Part shown: positions 1-8,244 of the stretch, piece after piece
How the letters are laid out: each line of letters opens with the position of its first letter
Position numbering within the stretch: position 1 is the stretch's first letter
Notes under the pieces: generated by a model
What the model saw: the letters and a program-made list of their open reading frames with translations, nothing else
Told to the model about the DNA's origin: nothing
Databases searched by the model: none
Source: an uncultured Clostridia bacterium
GTDB lineage: Bacteria; Bacillota; Clostridia; Christensenellales; UBA1242
Length of the DNA stretch: 64,000 bases
Direction of reading: 5' to 3'
Assembly: GCA_937896905.1 (NCBI GenBank)
Contig: CALBOE010000002.1
Coordinates: 83,128-147,127, forward strand
Program-made: the position numbers and the translations under genes

Positions 1-594
1 ATTCGATTTGGCCCACTAAAGCCAGTTGGAATTAGAAATCCACACAAAGAGGGCAAACCATATGCTGTTGTTCAGCTTAGAAAAGAAAATGAATACGCCA
101 CAATGTACAATATGGTTGGGTTTCAAACAAACTTAACCTTCCCAGAACAAAAGCGCATATTTTCGCTTATTCCAGGGCTTGAAAATGCAGAATTTTTAAG
201 GTATGGTGTTATGCACACCAACAATTTTGTTAATTATCCAAAATGCTTAGATGAATATTCTAGGCTTAAAGTTAACAATAATATTTTCATAGCGGGCCAA
301 CTAAGCGGCGTTGAAGGCTATGTTGAAAGCATTGCAAGTGGGCTTTATTGCGCAATAAACGTGGATAGAATTTTAAACGGCAAACAGCCAATTACATTTT
401 CTGCAAACACAATTATTGGCGGGCTTTATAACTATCTTGTTAATGCAGACGTTAATCATTTTCAACCAATAAATGCAAATTTTGGCATTTTAAACCCAAC
501 TAATGAACGGGACAAACAAAAACGTTACGAACAATATAAAATTCGTGCCTTGGCAGAAATGGAACAAAAATCTAAGGAAATTAAGGAGAGATAA
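1..594 (+). CDS. trmFO: TrmFO, tRNA (uracil-54) C5-methyltransferase, C-terminal part
   Basis: The folate- and FAD-dependent enzyme makes ribothymidine at position 54 of tRNA. The reading frame is open from the first base of the window, so the N-terminal FAD-binding domain lies outside. Visible family motifs are RFGPLKPVG, YAVVQLR, the block NMVGFQTNL, then LIPGLENAEFLRYGVMH and GQLSGVEGYVES near the end. The stop overlaps the hslV start by one base (TAATG), implying translational coupling. In Bacillus a xerC-type gene (codV) lies between trmFO and hslV. Here it is absent. Confidence 0.95.
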   Translation: MRFGPLKPVGIRNPHKEGKPYAVVQLRKENEYATMYNMVGFQTNLTFPEQKRIFSLIPGLENAEFLRYGVMHTNNFVNYPKCLDEYSRLKVNNNIFIAGQLSGVEGYVESIASGLYCAINVDRILNGKQPITFSANTIIGGLYNYLVNADVNHFQPINANFGILNPTNERDKQKRYEQYKIRALAEMEQKSKEIKER

Positions 595-1127
595 TGGAAC
601 AATTTAGAGGAACAACCATCGTTGCAGTTAAAAAAGATGGAAAAACGGTTATAGCAGGCGATGGCCAAGTAACAATGGGGCAACAGGTTATATTTAAGGG
701 CAAAGCGCACAAGGTGCGTAGATTGTTTGACGGCAAAGTTGTTGTTGGGTTTGCCGGTGGCACAGCAGATGCTTTTGCAATGTGCGAAGAATTTGAAAAA
801 ATGCTTAACAAATACAGCGGAAGTTTAATGCGTAGTGGTGTTGAGTTTGCAAAAAGTATTCGTTCGGCAGGGCGCAACAATGGTGAAGCACTTATGATTG
901 TTGCAGATAAATCCACATTGCTAATTTTAACAAGCGCAGGCGATGTTATTGAGCCAGACGATGGGGTTTGTGCAATTGGCAGTGGTGGAAACTATGCACT
1001 TTCGGCTGCCAAAGCTTTAATTAAAAACACAAACTTAGATGCAAGAGAAATTGCGCTTAAAGCAATGGAAATTGCAACAGAAATTTGCGTTTTCACAAAC
1101 GGAAATTATGTTGTGGAGGAGGTGTAG
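594..1127 (+). CDS. hslV: HslV, ATP-dependent protease peptidase subunit
   Basis: This is the proteasome-like peptidase of the HslUV (ClpQY) complex in the cytoplasm. The 177-aa protein has the N-terminal RGTTIVAV segment, in which a threonine (Thr7 or Thr8) becomes the catalytic N-terminus after processing. It also has GDGQVTMGQ, the FAGGTADAF block and the IGSGGNYALSAA block. Length is usual for the family. It is followed after 4 nt by hslU, whose ribosome binding site GGAGGAGG lies in the end of hslV. The two subunits are clearly co-expressed. Confidence 0.95.
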   Translation: MEQFRGTTIVAVKKDGKTVIAGDGQVTMGQQVIFKGKAHKVRRLFDGKVVVGFAGGTADAFAMCEEFEKMLNKYSGSLMRSGVEFAKSIRSAGRNNGEALMIVADKSTLLILTSAGDVIEPDDGVCAIGSGGNYALSAAKALIKNTNLDAREIALKAMEIATEICVFTNGNYVVEEV

Positions 1128-1131
1128 TTAT

Positions 1132-2439
1132 ATGATGACTTGTAAAGAGATTGTTAACAATTTAGACGGCTACATTATTGGTCAAGCCAAAGCAAAAAGA
1201 GCGGTTGCAATTGCACTTCGTAATCGTTATAGAAGAAGCAAACTAACCAAAGAAGTTAGTGACGAAATAACACCAAAGAACATCATTTTGAAGGGGCCAA
1301 CAGGTGTTGGTAAAACTGAAATTGCAAGGCGTCTTGCAAAACTTGTTAACGCACCTTTCGTTAAGGTGGAAGCAACCAAATACACAGAAGTGGGCTATGT
1401 GGGAAGAGATGTTGAAAGCATGGTTAGAGATTTGGTGGAGGCATCTGTTCGTATTGTTCGCCAAGAGCAAATGGATAAAATTAAAGATAGGGCAAGTGTG
1501 GTGGTAGATAAAAAAATAACCGACATTTTGTATCCTTTAAAGAAAGAGCACAAGCCAGAAGGTGTTGACACAGAAACATTCCGTCATCAGTTTTATGCAG
1601 ATTATAGGGCTGGCAAGTTTAATAAAGACAGCATAGACATTGACGTTAAAGAACAGCCAAAACAAATTAATATGTTAGACGGAATTGGGGCGGAAATTAA
1701 CATTGGTCAAATTATGGGTGGAATGATTAAGGCTCCACGCAAATTAAAGAAAATGACAGTTGAACGAGCAAAGGAACTTTTGCTTGAAGAGGAGTGCGAA
1801 AAATTAATCGACCCAGATGCACTTAACAAAGAAGCAATTTTCAGGGCAGAACAAGAGGGGATTATTTTCATTGACGAAATTGATAAAATAGCAGCAAAGA
1901 AAAATCATGGGCAAGATGTTTCACGTGAAGGTGTGCAAAGGGACATTCTTCCAATTGTTGAAGGCAGCGTTGTCAACACTAAATATGGTGTAGTTCACAC
2001 AGATTATATCCTATTTATAGCAGCGGGTGCATTCCATATTGCAAGTGTTAGCGACCTTATTCCAGAACTTCAAGGGCGTTTTCCAATTCAAGTGGAGTTA
2101 GACAGTTTGAATAAAGACGACTTTAAAAAGATTTTAACAATTCCGCACAACGCAATAACAAATCAATATCAACAACTTTTGAAAGTGGATAATGTTAATT
2201 TAATATTTATCGACGAAGCCATAAACACAATTGCAGAACTGGCAGAAACCGAAAACGAAACAAGAGAAAACATTGGGGCAAGAAGATTGCAAACCATAAT
2301 GGAAACATTGCTTGAAGATATTTCCTTTAACGCAAGCGACAACAATCCTATGGTTGATGTTGTTATAGATAAACCTTTTGTGCTTAACGCAATGAAAACT
2401 GTTATCCACACGCACGACTTTAAAAAGTATGTTTTGTAA
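1132..2439 (+). CDS. hslU: HslU, ATPase subunit of the HslUV protease
   Basis: This AAA+ unfoldase feeds substrates into HslV. I place the start at the first ATG of ATGATG, 8-9 nt after a strong GGAGGAGG; the frame is open further upstream inside hslV but without a suitable site. Walker A GPTGVGKT is near residue 55 and Walker B IIFIDEID near residue 244. Residues between them form the family-specific I domain. The C-terminus ends in a hydrophobic tail (KKYVL), like the HslU tail that docks in HslV. The protein is 435 aa. Confidence 0.95.
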   Translation: MMTCKEIVNNLDGYIIGQAKAKRAVAIALRNRYRRSKLTKEVSDEITPKNIILKGPTGVGKTEIARRLAKLVNAPFVKVEATKYTEVGYVGRDVESMVRDLVEASVRIVRQEQMDKIKDRASVVVDKKITDILYPLKKEHKPEGVDTETFRHQFYADYRAGKFNKDSIDIDVKEQPKQINMLDGIGAEINIGQIMGGMIKAPRKLKKMTVERAKELLLEEECEKLIDPDALNKEAIFRAEQEGIIFIDEIDKIAAKKNHGQDVSREGVQRDILPIVEGSVVNTKYGVVHTDYILFIAAGAFHIASVSDLIPELQGRFPIQVELDSLNKDDFKKILTIPHNAITNQYQQLLKVDNVNLIFIDEAINTIAELAETENETRENIGARRLQTIMETLLEDISFNASDNNPMVDVVIDKPFVLNAMKTVIHTHDFKKYVL

Positions 2440-2485
2440 TTTAATTAGCTAAACCTTGCAGTTGGGATAATGGTAAAGGGAGTGT

Positions 2486-3178
2486 ATGGCGCAAAATTTG
2501 GAATATTTAAATAGATTTTCTTTAATGCTTAATGAAGAACAGTTAAGCAAAATTTTGCGTGCTAAAATTATTGTTTTTGGTGTTGGCGGTGTTGGTTCGG
2601 CGTTGTGTCACTTTTTGGTTAGAAGTGGAGTTCAAAATTTAGATGTTGTTGATTTCGACACAATTGACGTAACCAACGTTAATCGTCAACTTGTTGCAAA
2701 TCTAAACAATGTTGGCAGGCTTAAAGTGGAAGAATTAAAAGCACAGTTACAAGAAATTAATCCGTATTTAAACATTAACATTTTTCCAATTAAATATAGC
2801 CAACAAACTGCAGAACAAATAGATTTGAATAACTATGATATAATTGTAGATTGTATTGACGACATTAAAGCCAAGCAGCACTTAATTTTGCAGGCAAAGG
2901 AATTAAACAAATACATTCTTTGTGCCATGGGTGCAGGCAATAGATTTGAACAAATTCCGCAATTTGAAATTGCAGATATTAAAAAAACAAGTTACGATGC
3001 AATTGCAAAAATTTTAAGAAAGTTTTGTGCGGTGCAGGGCATAAACAAATTAGAAGTGTGCTACACCAAGCAAAAAGCCATAAAATTTGATTGCAAAACC
3101 ATTGGAAGTGTGGTATACTATCCGGTAAGTATGGCAACAATTATGTGTGCTAGAATAATTCAAAAAATCATTAATTAG
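2486..3178 (+). CDS. tcdA: TcdA-like E1-type dehydratase (cyclic t6A formation)
   Basis: This is a ThiF/MoeB/E1-superfamily adenylating protein. The 230-aa sequence has the nucleotide-binding GVGGVGS near residue 34, VDFDTIDVTNVNRQ, GRLKVE and a CAMGAGNRF..ADIKKTSYDAIAKILRK region. That region is characteristic of TcdA (CsdL), which cyclises threonylcarbamoyl-adenosine in tRNA using ATP. Other E1-like proteins (ThiF, MoeB) are less likely because the CxxC zinc motifs are missing. A GGGAG ribosome site lies a short 4-5 nt before ATG. It lies in one unit with hslU and the thioredoxin gene. Confidence 0.8.
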   Translation: MAQNLEYLNRFSLMLNEEQLSKILRAKIIVFGVGGVGSALCHFLVRSGVQNLDVVDFDTIDVTNVNRQLVANLNNVGRLKVEELKAQLQEINPYLNINIFPIKYSQQTAEQIDLNNYDIIVDCIDDIKAKQHLILQAKELNKYILCAMGAGNRFEQIPQFEIADIKKTSYDAIAKILRKFCAVQGINKLEVCYTKQKAIKFDCKTIGSVVYYPVSMATIMCARIIQKIIN

Positions 3179-3189
3179 GGGAGAGTTAA

Positions 3190-3519
3190 ATGAGAGTTAT
3201 TAATAGTAACAATTTTGACGAAATAATCAATAGTGAGCAAATGACTGTTGTAGATTTTTCTGCAACTTGGTGTATGCCTTGCAGAATGTTAAAACCAATT
3301 TTGGAACGTGTGGAAGAAAAATTGCCAGAAATTCCATTCTATAATTTGGATATAGATGACAGCGAAGATATTGCTAAAAGGTATCGTATTTTTAGTGTTC
3401 CAACGGTAGTTTGTTTCCGTGCGGGTAAAAAGATAGACAGCATTGTTGGGCTAAATTCATTCGACGATATGCTTAACTTTGTTTCTCGTTGCACGTATAT
3501 GAACCCAAATGAAGATTAA
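3190..3519 (+). CDS. thioredoxin-like protein with WCMPC active site
   Basis: This is a 109-aa single-domain thioredoxin fold, cytoplasmic, with no signal peptide. The active site reads FSATWCMPCRMLKPIL, so the usual WCGPC has Met in place of Gly. The cis-proline loop is FSVPTV. It is probably a thiol-disulfide reductase; the altered dipeptide suggests a shifted redox potential or a dedicated partner (inference). It is the last gene of the trmFO-hslVU-tcdA unit and is followed at once by an intrinsic terminator. Confidence 0.85.
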   Translation: MRVINSNNFDEIINSEQMTVVDFSATWCMPCRMLKPILERVEEKLPEIPFYNLDIDDSEDIAKRYRIFSVPTVVCFRAGKKIDSIVGLNSFDDMLNFVSRCTYMNPNED

Positions 3520-3526
3520 CACATGG

Positions 3527-3552
3527 AAATCGCCTTCTGTGGCGATTTTTTC
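3527..3552 (+). terminator. intrinsic terminator after the thioredoxin gene
   Basis: An 8-bp stem AAATCGCC / GGCGATTT with a 6-nt loop is followed by a run of T. It closes the trmFO-trx transcription unit. Confidence 0.85.
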
Positions 3553-3590
3553 ATGCTAAAAATCGTTAGATGTTTATATAAATATAACTA

Positions 3591-3619
3591 TTGACAAATT
3601 TATTAATATGTGCTAAATT
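3591..3619 (+). promoter_or_regulatory. sigma-A-type promoter of the iscS operon
   Basis: TTGACA, 17-bp spacer, then TAAATT preceded by TGC (extended -10). It lies just after the terminator and 18 nt upstream of the iscS ATG. Confidence 0.7.
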
Positions 3620-3636
3620 CAAAGTGGAGAAATTTT

Positions 3637-4833
3637 ATGGAAAGAATATATTTAGACAATGCTTCTACCACAAGTTTGAGTGCCGAAGTTTTAAATGCCA
3701 TGATGCCTGTTTTAACCGACAATTTTGGAAACTCTTCTTCAATTCATTCTTTTGGCAGAGATGCAGCAAATTTAATAGACCACAGCAGAGATATTATTGC
3801 AGATTCCATTAATGCAAAATCAAATGAAATTTATTTTACTGCAAGTGGAAGTGAGGCTAATTCCTGGGCAATAATTGGGCTGGCAAATGCCAATCGCCTT
3901 CATGGAAATCACATTATAACAAGCAAAATAGAACATCCATCGGTTTTGGAAGCGTGCAAGTATTTGGAAAACAATGGCTTTAAAGTTACATATTTAGATG
4001 TGGACCACAATGGCTTTGTAAATTTTGCACAGTATTTAAGTGCGCTATCTTCTAACACTGTTTTGGTTTCTATTATGTGTGCCAACAATGAAATTGGAAC
4101 AATTCAAAACATTAAGGCACTTGCTCAAACTGCTCACGAAAAAGGCATAATTTTTCACACAGACGCAGTGCAACTTTATGGCAATATGGTGATTGACGTG
4201 CAGGATTTAGGAATAGACGCAATGACAATTTCTGCACACAAAATTTATGGGCCTAAAGGCGTGGGTTGTTTGTATGTTTCTAACAAGTTAAAATTAGATC
4301 CTATTGTTTTTGGTGGCAACCAAGAACGTGGGAAAAGGGGCGGAACAAGTAATACAGCTGGAATTGTTGGCTTTGCTAAGGCGGCAGAAATTGCAACAAC
4401 TCACATGAGAGCCAACAACAATAAAATTAGAGCATTAAGTGAATATTTCCTTACTAAACTAACCCATTTGGTAGAAAACATAACAATTAATGCGAAAGTT
4501 AAACAAAAACTTCCACACATAATTTCGGTTTCGTTCACAGGTATTGACGGCACAAGTTTATTAACAAAACTAGATTTGAATGGGGTTGCAGTGTCGGCTG
4601 GAAGTGCATGCACAAGCAACAGTTTGTCAATTTCGCACGTAATTTCTGCCATTGGTGCTAATAATGATGTGGCAAGAAGCACAGTTCGTTTTAGTTTGGG
4701 CAAAAATAATACATACGAAGAAATAGATGCGGCAGTTGCCATAATTAAGCGATCAGTTGACGAACTTCGTGCATATTCTTCAACTTATGGCTTAAAAATT
4801 CGTAAGAGAAAGGGGGACGGCAAAGATGTATAG
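3637..4833 (+). CDS. iscS: cysteine desulfurase (IscS/NifS family)
   Basis: This PLP enzyme mobilises sulfur from cysteine for Fe-S clusters and other thio-cofactors. I chose the ATG after GGAG (GTG-initiated extension upstream overlaps the promoter). The 398-aa protein has the PLP lysine in SAHKIYGPKG (Lys202), a histidine in SKIEHPSVL, and the catalytic loop cysteine in SAGSACTS (Cys325). Its end overlaps the next gene, a NifU-like protein, by 8 nt. This suggests a two-gene Fe-S assembly unit, although the scaffold partner is degenerate. Confidence 0.92.
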   Translation: MERIYLDNASTTSLSAEVLNAMMPVLTDNFGNSSSIHSFGRDAANLIDHSRDIIADSINAKSNEIYFTASGSEANSWAIIGLANANRLHGNHIITSKIEHPSVLEACKYLENNGFKVTYLDVDHNGFVNFAQYLSALSSNTVLVSIMCANNEIGTIQNIKALAQTAHEKGIIFHTDAVQLYGNMVIDVQDLGIDAMTISAHKIYGPKGVGCLYVSNKLKLDPIVFGGNQERGKRGGTSNTAGIVGFAKAAEIATTHMRANNNKIRALSEYFLTKLTHLVENITINAKVKQKLPHIISVSFTGIDGTSLLTKLDLNGVAVSAGSACTSNSLSISHVISAIGANNDVARSTVRFSLGKNNTYEEIDAAVAIIKRSVDELRAYSSTYGLKIRKRKGDGKDV

Positions 4834-5428
4834 CAAGGTTGTTTTAAATTTATTTTCAAACCCTAAAAATGCTGGCAGAATTTCAAAACCAGATGGAATT
4901 GCATCTCTTAGCAATGCGGACGAAAGCGCACATGTGGAGTTTTCCCTTAGAATAGATATGGGAATTATTATGAACTGCCAATTTAGGGCACAAGCAAACC
5001 CATACATTATTGCAATTTGTTCAACAATAACCGAAATGGTAAAAGGCAAAATGATTGCAATGTTGTTTTTAGATGAAACAAGTGTTAAAAAAGCCTTGGG
5101 AGATGAAAGCGACATTGACATAAATTTCTGTATAGACTGCATTAAGTTGGCGGTGGCAGACTACAAAGAAAAGTTGGAAAAAGCAAACACCATAATAGAT
5201 CCAACCAAGCCAAGAAGAGGTAGAAAACCAAAAAATTTGGCACAGGACTCACATGATAACTTAAACGAAGAGGCAGAGGTTGTTTTAGACGACAATGTAT
5301 TAAATGCTACCGAGTTTTTAGTTGATATGAACGAAGATGATGAAGATGCATTTAATGAAAGCGACGAAAACACATCTGGCGAAGTGGATTTTGACGATTT
5401 TGATGATGACGATTTTGGCGTGTATTAA
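4826..5428 (+). CDS. degenerate NifU/IscU-like protein with acidic tail
   Basis: Residues 1-125 align with the IscU/NifU N-terminal scaffold domain: YSKVVLNLFSNPKNAG at the start, TEMVKGK in the middle and LAVADYKEKL at the end. By my alignment two of the three cluster-ligand cysteines are gone: the ACGD cysteine position reads ADES and the GCG position reads ANP. A cysteine in the third region (NFC) is kept. The tail of about 75 residues starts with a basic PRRGRKPKN patch and becomes strongly Asp/Glu-rich. It probably works with the overlapping iscS, perhaps as a regulator or adaptor rather than a scaffold (inference). Confidence 0.65.
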   Translation: MYSKVVLNLFSNPKNAGRISKPDGIASLSNADESAHVEFSLRIDMGIIMNCQFRAQANPYIIAICSTITEMVKGKMIAMLFLDETSVKKALGDESDIDINFCIDCIKLAVADYKEKLEKANTIIDPTKPRRGRKPKNLAQDSHDNLNEEAEVVLDDNVLNATEFLVDMNEDDEDAFNESDENTSGEVDFDDFDDDDFGVY

Positions 5429-5510
5429 AGTTGGTAAAATTTAGCAATTTCTCACCACAAATTTCCACATAATTTAACAAATTCTACAAATAATAAGCGT
5501 AGGAGGAGTT

Positions 5511-5690
5511 ATGAAAGAGTTATTGATAGGAATGGGCATTGGCTTTATGGTTGGAGCCATAACTTGCAAATGCAATAAACCTTTTGCAGAAGCAATTGAA
5601 AAGGGAGTTGATAAAAGCAAAGAAATTATTGAAGATATCAGCGACGAAGTTAAGGCGCAAGCCAACAAAGCAAAGAAACAAAATGATTAA
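5511..5690 (+). CDS. small YtxH-like membrane-anchored protein
   Basis: This is a 59-aa ORF with a strong AGGAGGAG ribosome site. The N-terminus has one short hydrophobic glycine-containing segment (LLIGMGIGFMVGAI). It is followed by a charged amphipathic helix rich in Lys, Glu and Asp. This is the layout of YtxH-type or general-stress small proteins, but the match is by shape only. It sits between the NifU-like gene and a terminator. Confidence 0.6.
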   Translation: MKELLIGMGIGFMVGAITCKCNKPFAEAIEKGVDKSKEIIEDISDEVKAQANKAKKQND

Positions 5691-5695
5691 AATTT

Positions 5696-5730
5696 AAAAT
5701 CTCTAAGCCGTAAAGTTTAGAGATTTTTTT
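5696..5730 (+). terminator. intrinsic terminator before ruvX
   Basis: Stem AATCTCTAA / TTTAGAGATT followed by seven T. It ends the iscS operon. Confidence 0.8.
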
Positions 5731-5760
5731 GTTGAAAAACAAAATCGCTTATTTTTTTAT

Positions 5761-5789
5761 TTTACAATAATCATTTTTTTTGCTAATAT
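5761..5789 (+). promoter_or_regulatory. promoter of ruvX, predicted leaderless
   Basis: TTTACA, 17-bp spacer, extended -10 TGC-TAATAT. The -10 box ends 6 nt before the ruvX ATG, so transcription should start at or next to the start codon. No ribosome binding site is present. Confidence 0.75.
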
Positions 5790-5795
5790 ATTAAT

Positions 5796-6206
5796 ATGAA
5801 AGCAATGGGGATTGATTTTGGGCTGGCAAGAATTGGTGTTGCGTTTTCTGACGACACAAAAGTTTTGGCGTCGCCACATAAAACTTACCACAGAAAAAAT
5901 TTGCAGGACGACATACAGTATTTTTGCAATTTAATAACAGAACAAAAGGTAGACGAAATTGTTTGCGGGCTTCCAATGAATATGATGGGGCAGGAGCAAG
6001 AAATAGCTCAAAAAACCAGAGCATTTATGGCAGAACTAACCGCAAAAACTGCAATATCTGTTAATTTTGTTGACGAGCGTCTTTCTTCTGTTATGGCCGA
6101 AGAGTTTTTGAAACAAACCGAACGAGATTGGAAAAAACGCAAGGAAAAGTTAGATAGTGTATCCGCTTCAATCATATTGCAGGATTACTTAGATTTAAGG
6201 AGATAA
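5796..6206 (+). CDS. ruvX: RuvX/YqgF family Holliday-junction resolvase-like nuclease
   Basis: This is an RNase H-fold protein of 136 aa, the usual size. Motifs are MGIDFGLARIGVAFSD at the start, a VDERLSS motif in the middle and DSVSASIILQDYL at the end, which carry the conserved acidic residues. YqgF family members act in pre-16S rRNA maturation and/or recombination. It is followed after 3 nt by a DUF1292 gene, as in Bacillus (yrrK-yrzB). The -10 promoter box sits 6 nt ahead of ATG. Confidence 0.88.
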   Translation: MKAMGIDFGLARIGVAFSDDTKVLASPHKTYHRKNLQDDIQYFCNLITEQKVDEIVCGLPMNMMGQEQEIAQKTRAFMAELTAKTAISVNFVDERLSSVMAEEFLKQTERDWKKRKEKLDSVSASIILQDYLDLRR

Positions 6207-6209
6207 TAA

Positions 6210-6548
6210 ATGAACAATACAAACAAAAAAACCACAAAAGTTAAAGCAAAAAATCCAATTAAGCAACTTTTAGACGAAAATAATAACGACAACATCATTT
6301 TGTTTGACGATGACGGCAACAAAATTGAGTTCGAGCAAGTGGCATTAATTCCGCTAGAAGAAACAAATGTTACCTATGCAATTTTAATTCCAATAACACC
6401 AATGCAAGGCGTTGAAGACGGCGAAGGAGTTTTGTTTGCCCTAGACGAAGAAAACGAGCAGTTGGAAGTAATTAACGACGAAAAAATCATAGATAAAGTT
6501 TTAACAATATATCAACAACTTATTGAAGAAGGCGAAGGAAATAATTAA
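6210..6548 (+). CDS. DUF1292 family protein (YrzB-like)
   Basis: This 112-aa acidic protein has the DUF1292 core NIILFDDDGNKIEFEQVALIPLEE and a following AILIPI segment. The molecular function of the family is unknown. Its conserved place directly after ruvX is the main support beyond the sequence. An N-terminal Lys/Asn-rich stretch of about 15 residues precedes the domain. No terminator hairpin is seen before the rpsB promoter. Confidence 0.75.
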   Translation: MNNTNKKTTKVKAKNPIKQLLDENNNDNIILFDDDGNKIEFEQVALIPLEETNVTYAILIPITPMQGVEDGEGVLFALDEENEQLEVINDEKIIDKVLTIYQQLIEEGEGNN

Positions 6549-6594
6549 AAACAACTGTAAAGTAAAAAATCTTTACAATATTTTTAATATATTG

Positions 6595-6623
6595 TTGACA
6601 AAACTGTTATTGTTTGATAAACT
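6595..6623 (+). promoter_or_regulatory. promoter of rpsB-tsf
   Basis: TTGACA, 17-bp spacer, TAAACT with an upstream TGA (extended -10). It leaves a leader of about 100 nt before rpsB. Confidence 0.75.
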
Positions 6624-6629
6624 AATATA

Positions 6630-6728
6630 GTTCATGAAAAAAGCACCCATTATGATTGCTTCACTGTTGCCCTTGGGTTAAAAAGCAAAATGATTGATGG
6701 GGAAGACACAAACAGGAGGATTAAAATT
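6630..6728 (+). promoter_or_regulatory. structured 5' leader of rpsB with a short upstream ORF
   Basis: The leader can fold by pairing CCCAT (6646-6650) with ATGGG (6697-6701) and TGCTT (6657-6661) with AAGCA (6683-6687), with internal loops. A 15-codon ORF (6634-6681, MKKAPIMIASLLPLG) overlaps the 5' arm. S2 is known to autoregulate its operon in E. coli. Whether this leader is such an element is inference. Confidence 0.4.
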
Positions 6729-7544
6729 ATGTCAGTTATTTCAATGAAACAATTATTAGAAGCTGGTTGCCATTTTGGTCATCAAACAAGAAAATGGAAC
6801 CCAAAAATGAAGAAGTTCATCTTCACAGATAGAAATGATATTCACATTCTTAACTTGGAAGATACTTCTAAACAAATCGACGCAGCATACGTTTTCGTTA
6901 AAGAAAAAGTGCTTGCAGGTGCAAACGTGCTTTTCATTGGCACAAAGAAACAAGCTAGCGAAACAGTTAAACAAGAAGCTGAACGTTCTGGAATGTTCTA
7001 TGTTAACTCTCGTTGGTTGGGCGGAACATTAACCAATTTCGTTACAATCCGTAAGAGAATTGACAGAATGAACAAACTAAACAACATGGAAGCTCTTGGA
7101 GATTTCGACTTGCTACCTAAAAAAGAAGTTATTAAACTTAGAGCAGAAAGAGATAAACTTGCAAACAACCTTTTGGGTATTAAGGATATGACATCTCTTC
7201 CAGGGTTGATTATTTTAGTAGACCCACACACAGAACACATTGCAGTTCAAGAAGCTAAACGTTTAGGAATTCCAACTGTTGGTATTGTTGACACAAACGG
7301 AGATCCTGATGATGTTGACGTATGCATTCCAGCAAATGACGATGCTATTGGCTCTGTAAAACTTATTATTAGTGCTTTAACAGACGCTATTTTAGAAGCA
7401 AAGGGTGGAGTTGTTCTTCACGACTTAACCGCTAACGACGAAGACGTTTCTATGGAAGCTATGGTTTCTGGCGAAGTTGCAAAAGATGAAGAAAAAGCAG
7501 CTGCAAAAACTCGTAAACCAGCAAAAAAAGAAGTTAAAGAATAA
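6729..7544 (+). CDS. rpsB: 30S ribosomal protein S2
   Basis: The 271-aa protein begins MSVISMKQLLEAGCHFGHQ and contains NPKMKKFIFTDRNDIHI, the FIGTKKQA block and NSRWLGGTLTNF, all classical S2 signatures. The start is the ATG 8 nt after AGGAGGA; an in-frame ATG at 6690 belongs to the leader. The last about 40 residues are a Lys/Ala/Glu-rich extension. Translation partner is tsf, 40 nt downstream, the universal pair. Confidence 0.97.
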   Translation: MSVISMKQLLEAGCHFGHQTRKWNPKMKKFIFTDRNDIHILNLEDTSKQIDAAYVFVKEKVLAGANVLFIGTKKQASETVKQEAERSGMFYVNSRWLGGTLTNFVTIRKRIDRMNKLNNMEALGDFDLLPKKEVIKLRAERDKLANNLLGIKDMTSLPGLIILVDPHTEHIAVQEAKRLGIPTVGIVDTNGDPDDVDVCIPANDDAIGSVKLIISALTDAILEAKGGVVLHDLTANDEDVSMEAMVSGEVAKDEEKAAAKTRKPAKKEVKE

Positions 7545-7584
7545 TATTAATTCAATAACTTGTTAATTAAAAAGGAGAAAGTAT

Positions 7585-8244
7585 ATGAATATTACAGCAA
7601 AAGATGTTGCTAATTTAAGAGATCTTACCGGTGCAGGTATGATGGACTGCAAAAAAGCTCTTGTTGAAGCAGACGGAAACGTAAACAAAGCAGTTGAAAT
7701 TTTACGTGAAAGAGGAATTGCTAAAGCTGCTAAAAAAGAAGGCAGAATTGCAGCAGAAGGTTTTGTAGATAGTTACGTTCACGGTGGTGGAAGTTTTGCT
7801 TCTTTGGTTGAATTTAACACCGAAACCGACTTTGCAGCAAAGAACGAAGAACTACGTGAATTTGCTCATAACGTTGCAATGCAAGTTGTTGCATCTCGTC
7901 CAATTTGTGTAAGTATTGAAGAATTGCCACAAGATGTTGTTGCAAAAGAAAGAGAAATCAATCGTGCTCAACTTCTTAACGAAGGTAAGCCAGAAGCAAT
8001 GGTAGACCGCATTGTTGAAGGCAAAATGAACAAATATTATGAAGAAGTTGTTTTGCTAGAACAAACATATATTAAAGACCCAGATGGCAAAAAGAAAGTT
8101 AAAGACGTTTTAACTGCTCTTATTGCAAAAATTGGTGAGAAAATTACAATTCGCCGTTTCCACCTTATGGTTATGGGCGAAGGTTTAACAAAACGTAATG
8201 ACGATTTCGCAGCAGAAGTTGCAGCGCAATCCCAAATGAAGTAG
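7585..8244 (+). CDS. tsf: translation elongation factor Ts
   Basis: EF-Ts exchanges GDP for GTP on EF-Tu. The 219-aa short form starts with the UBA-like domain (VANLRDLTGAGMMDCKKAL) and has the VEFNTETDFAAKNEE core. It ends FAAEVAAQSQMK. A copy of the DNA for this last segment is repeated 43 nt after the stop, differing only at synonymous positions. In most Firmicutes pyrH follows tsf. Here it is missing and frr comes next. Confidence 0.96.
   Translation: MNITAKDVANLRDLTGAGMMDCKKALVEADGNVNKAVEILRERGIAKAAKKEGRIAAEGFVDSYVHGGGSFASLVEFNTETDFAAKNEELREFAHNVAMQVVASRPICVSIEELPQDVVAKEREINRAQLLNEGKPEAMVDRIVEGKMNKYYEEVVLLEQTYIKDPDGKKKVKDVLTALIAKIGEKITIRRFHLMVMGEGLTKRNDDFAAEVAAQSQMK

Noticed and set aside
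3610..3637. GTG-initiated longer form of iscS
   Set aside because: The GTG lies within the promoter -10 region; the ATG at 3637 has GGAG and fits the family N-terminus.
4401..4742. 113-codon reverse ORF within iscS
   Set aside because: It is antisense to the conserved catalytic cysteine region and has no start signals.
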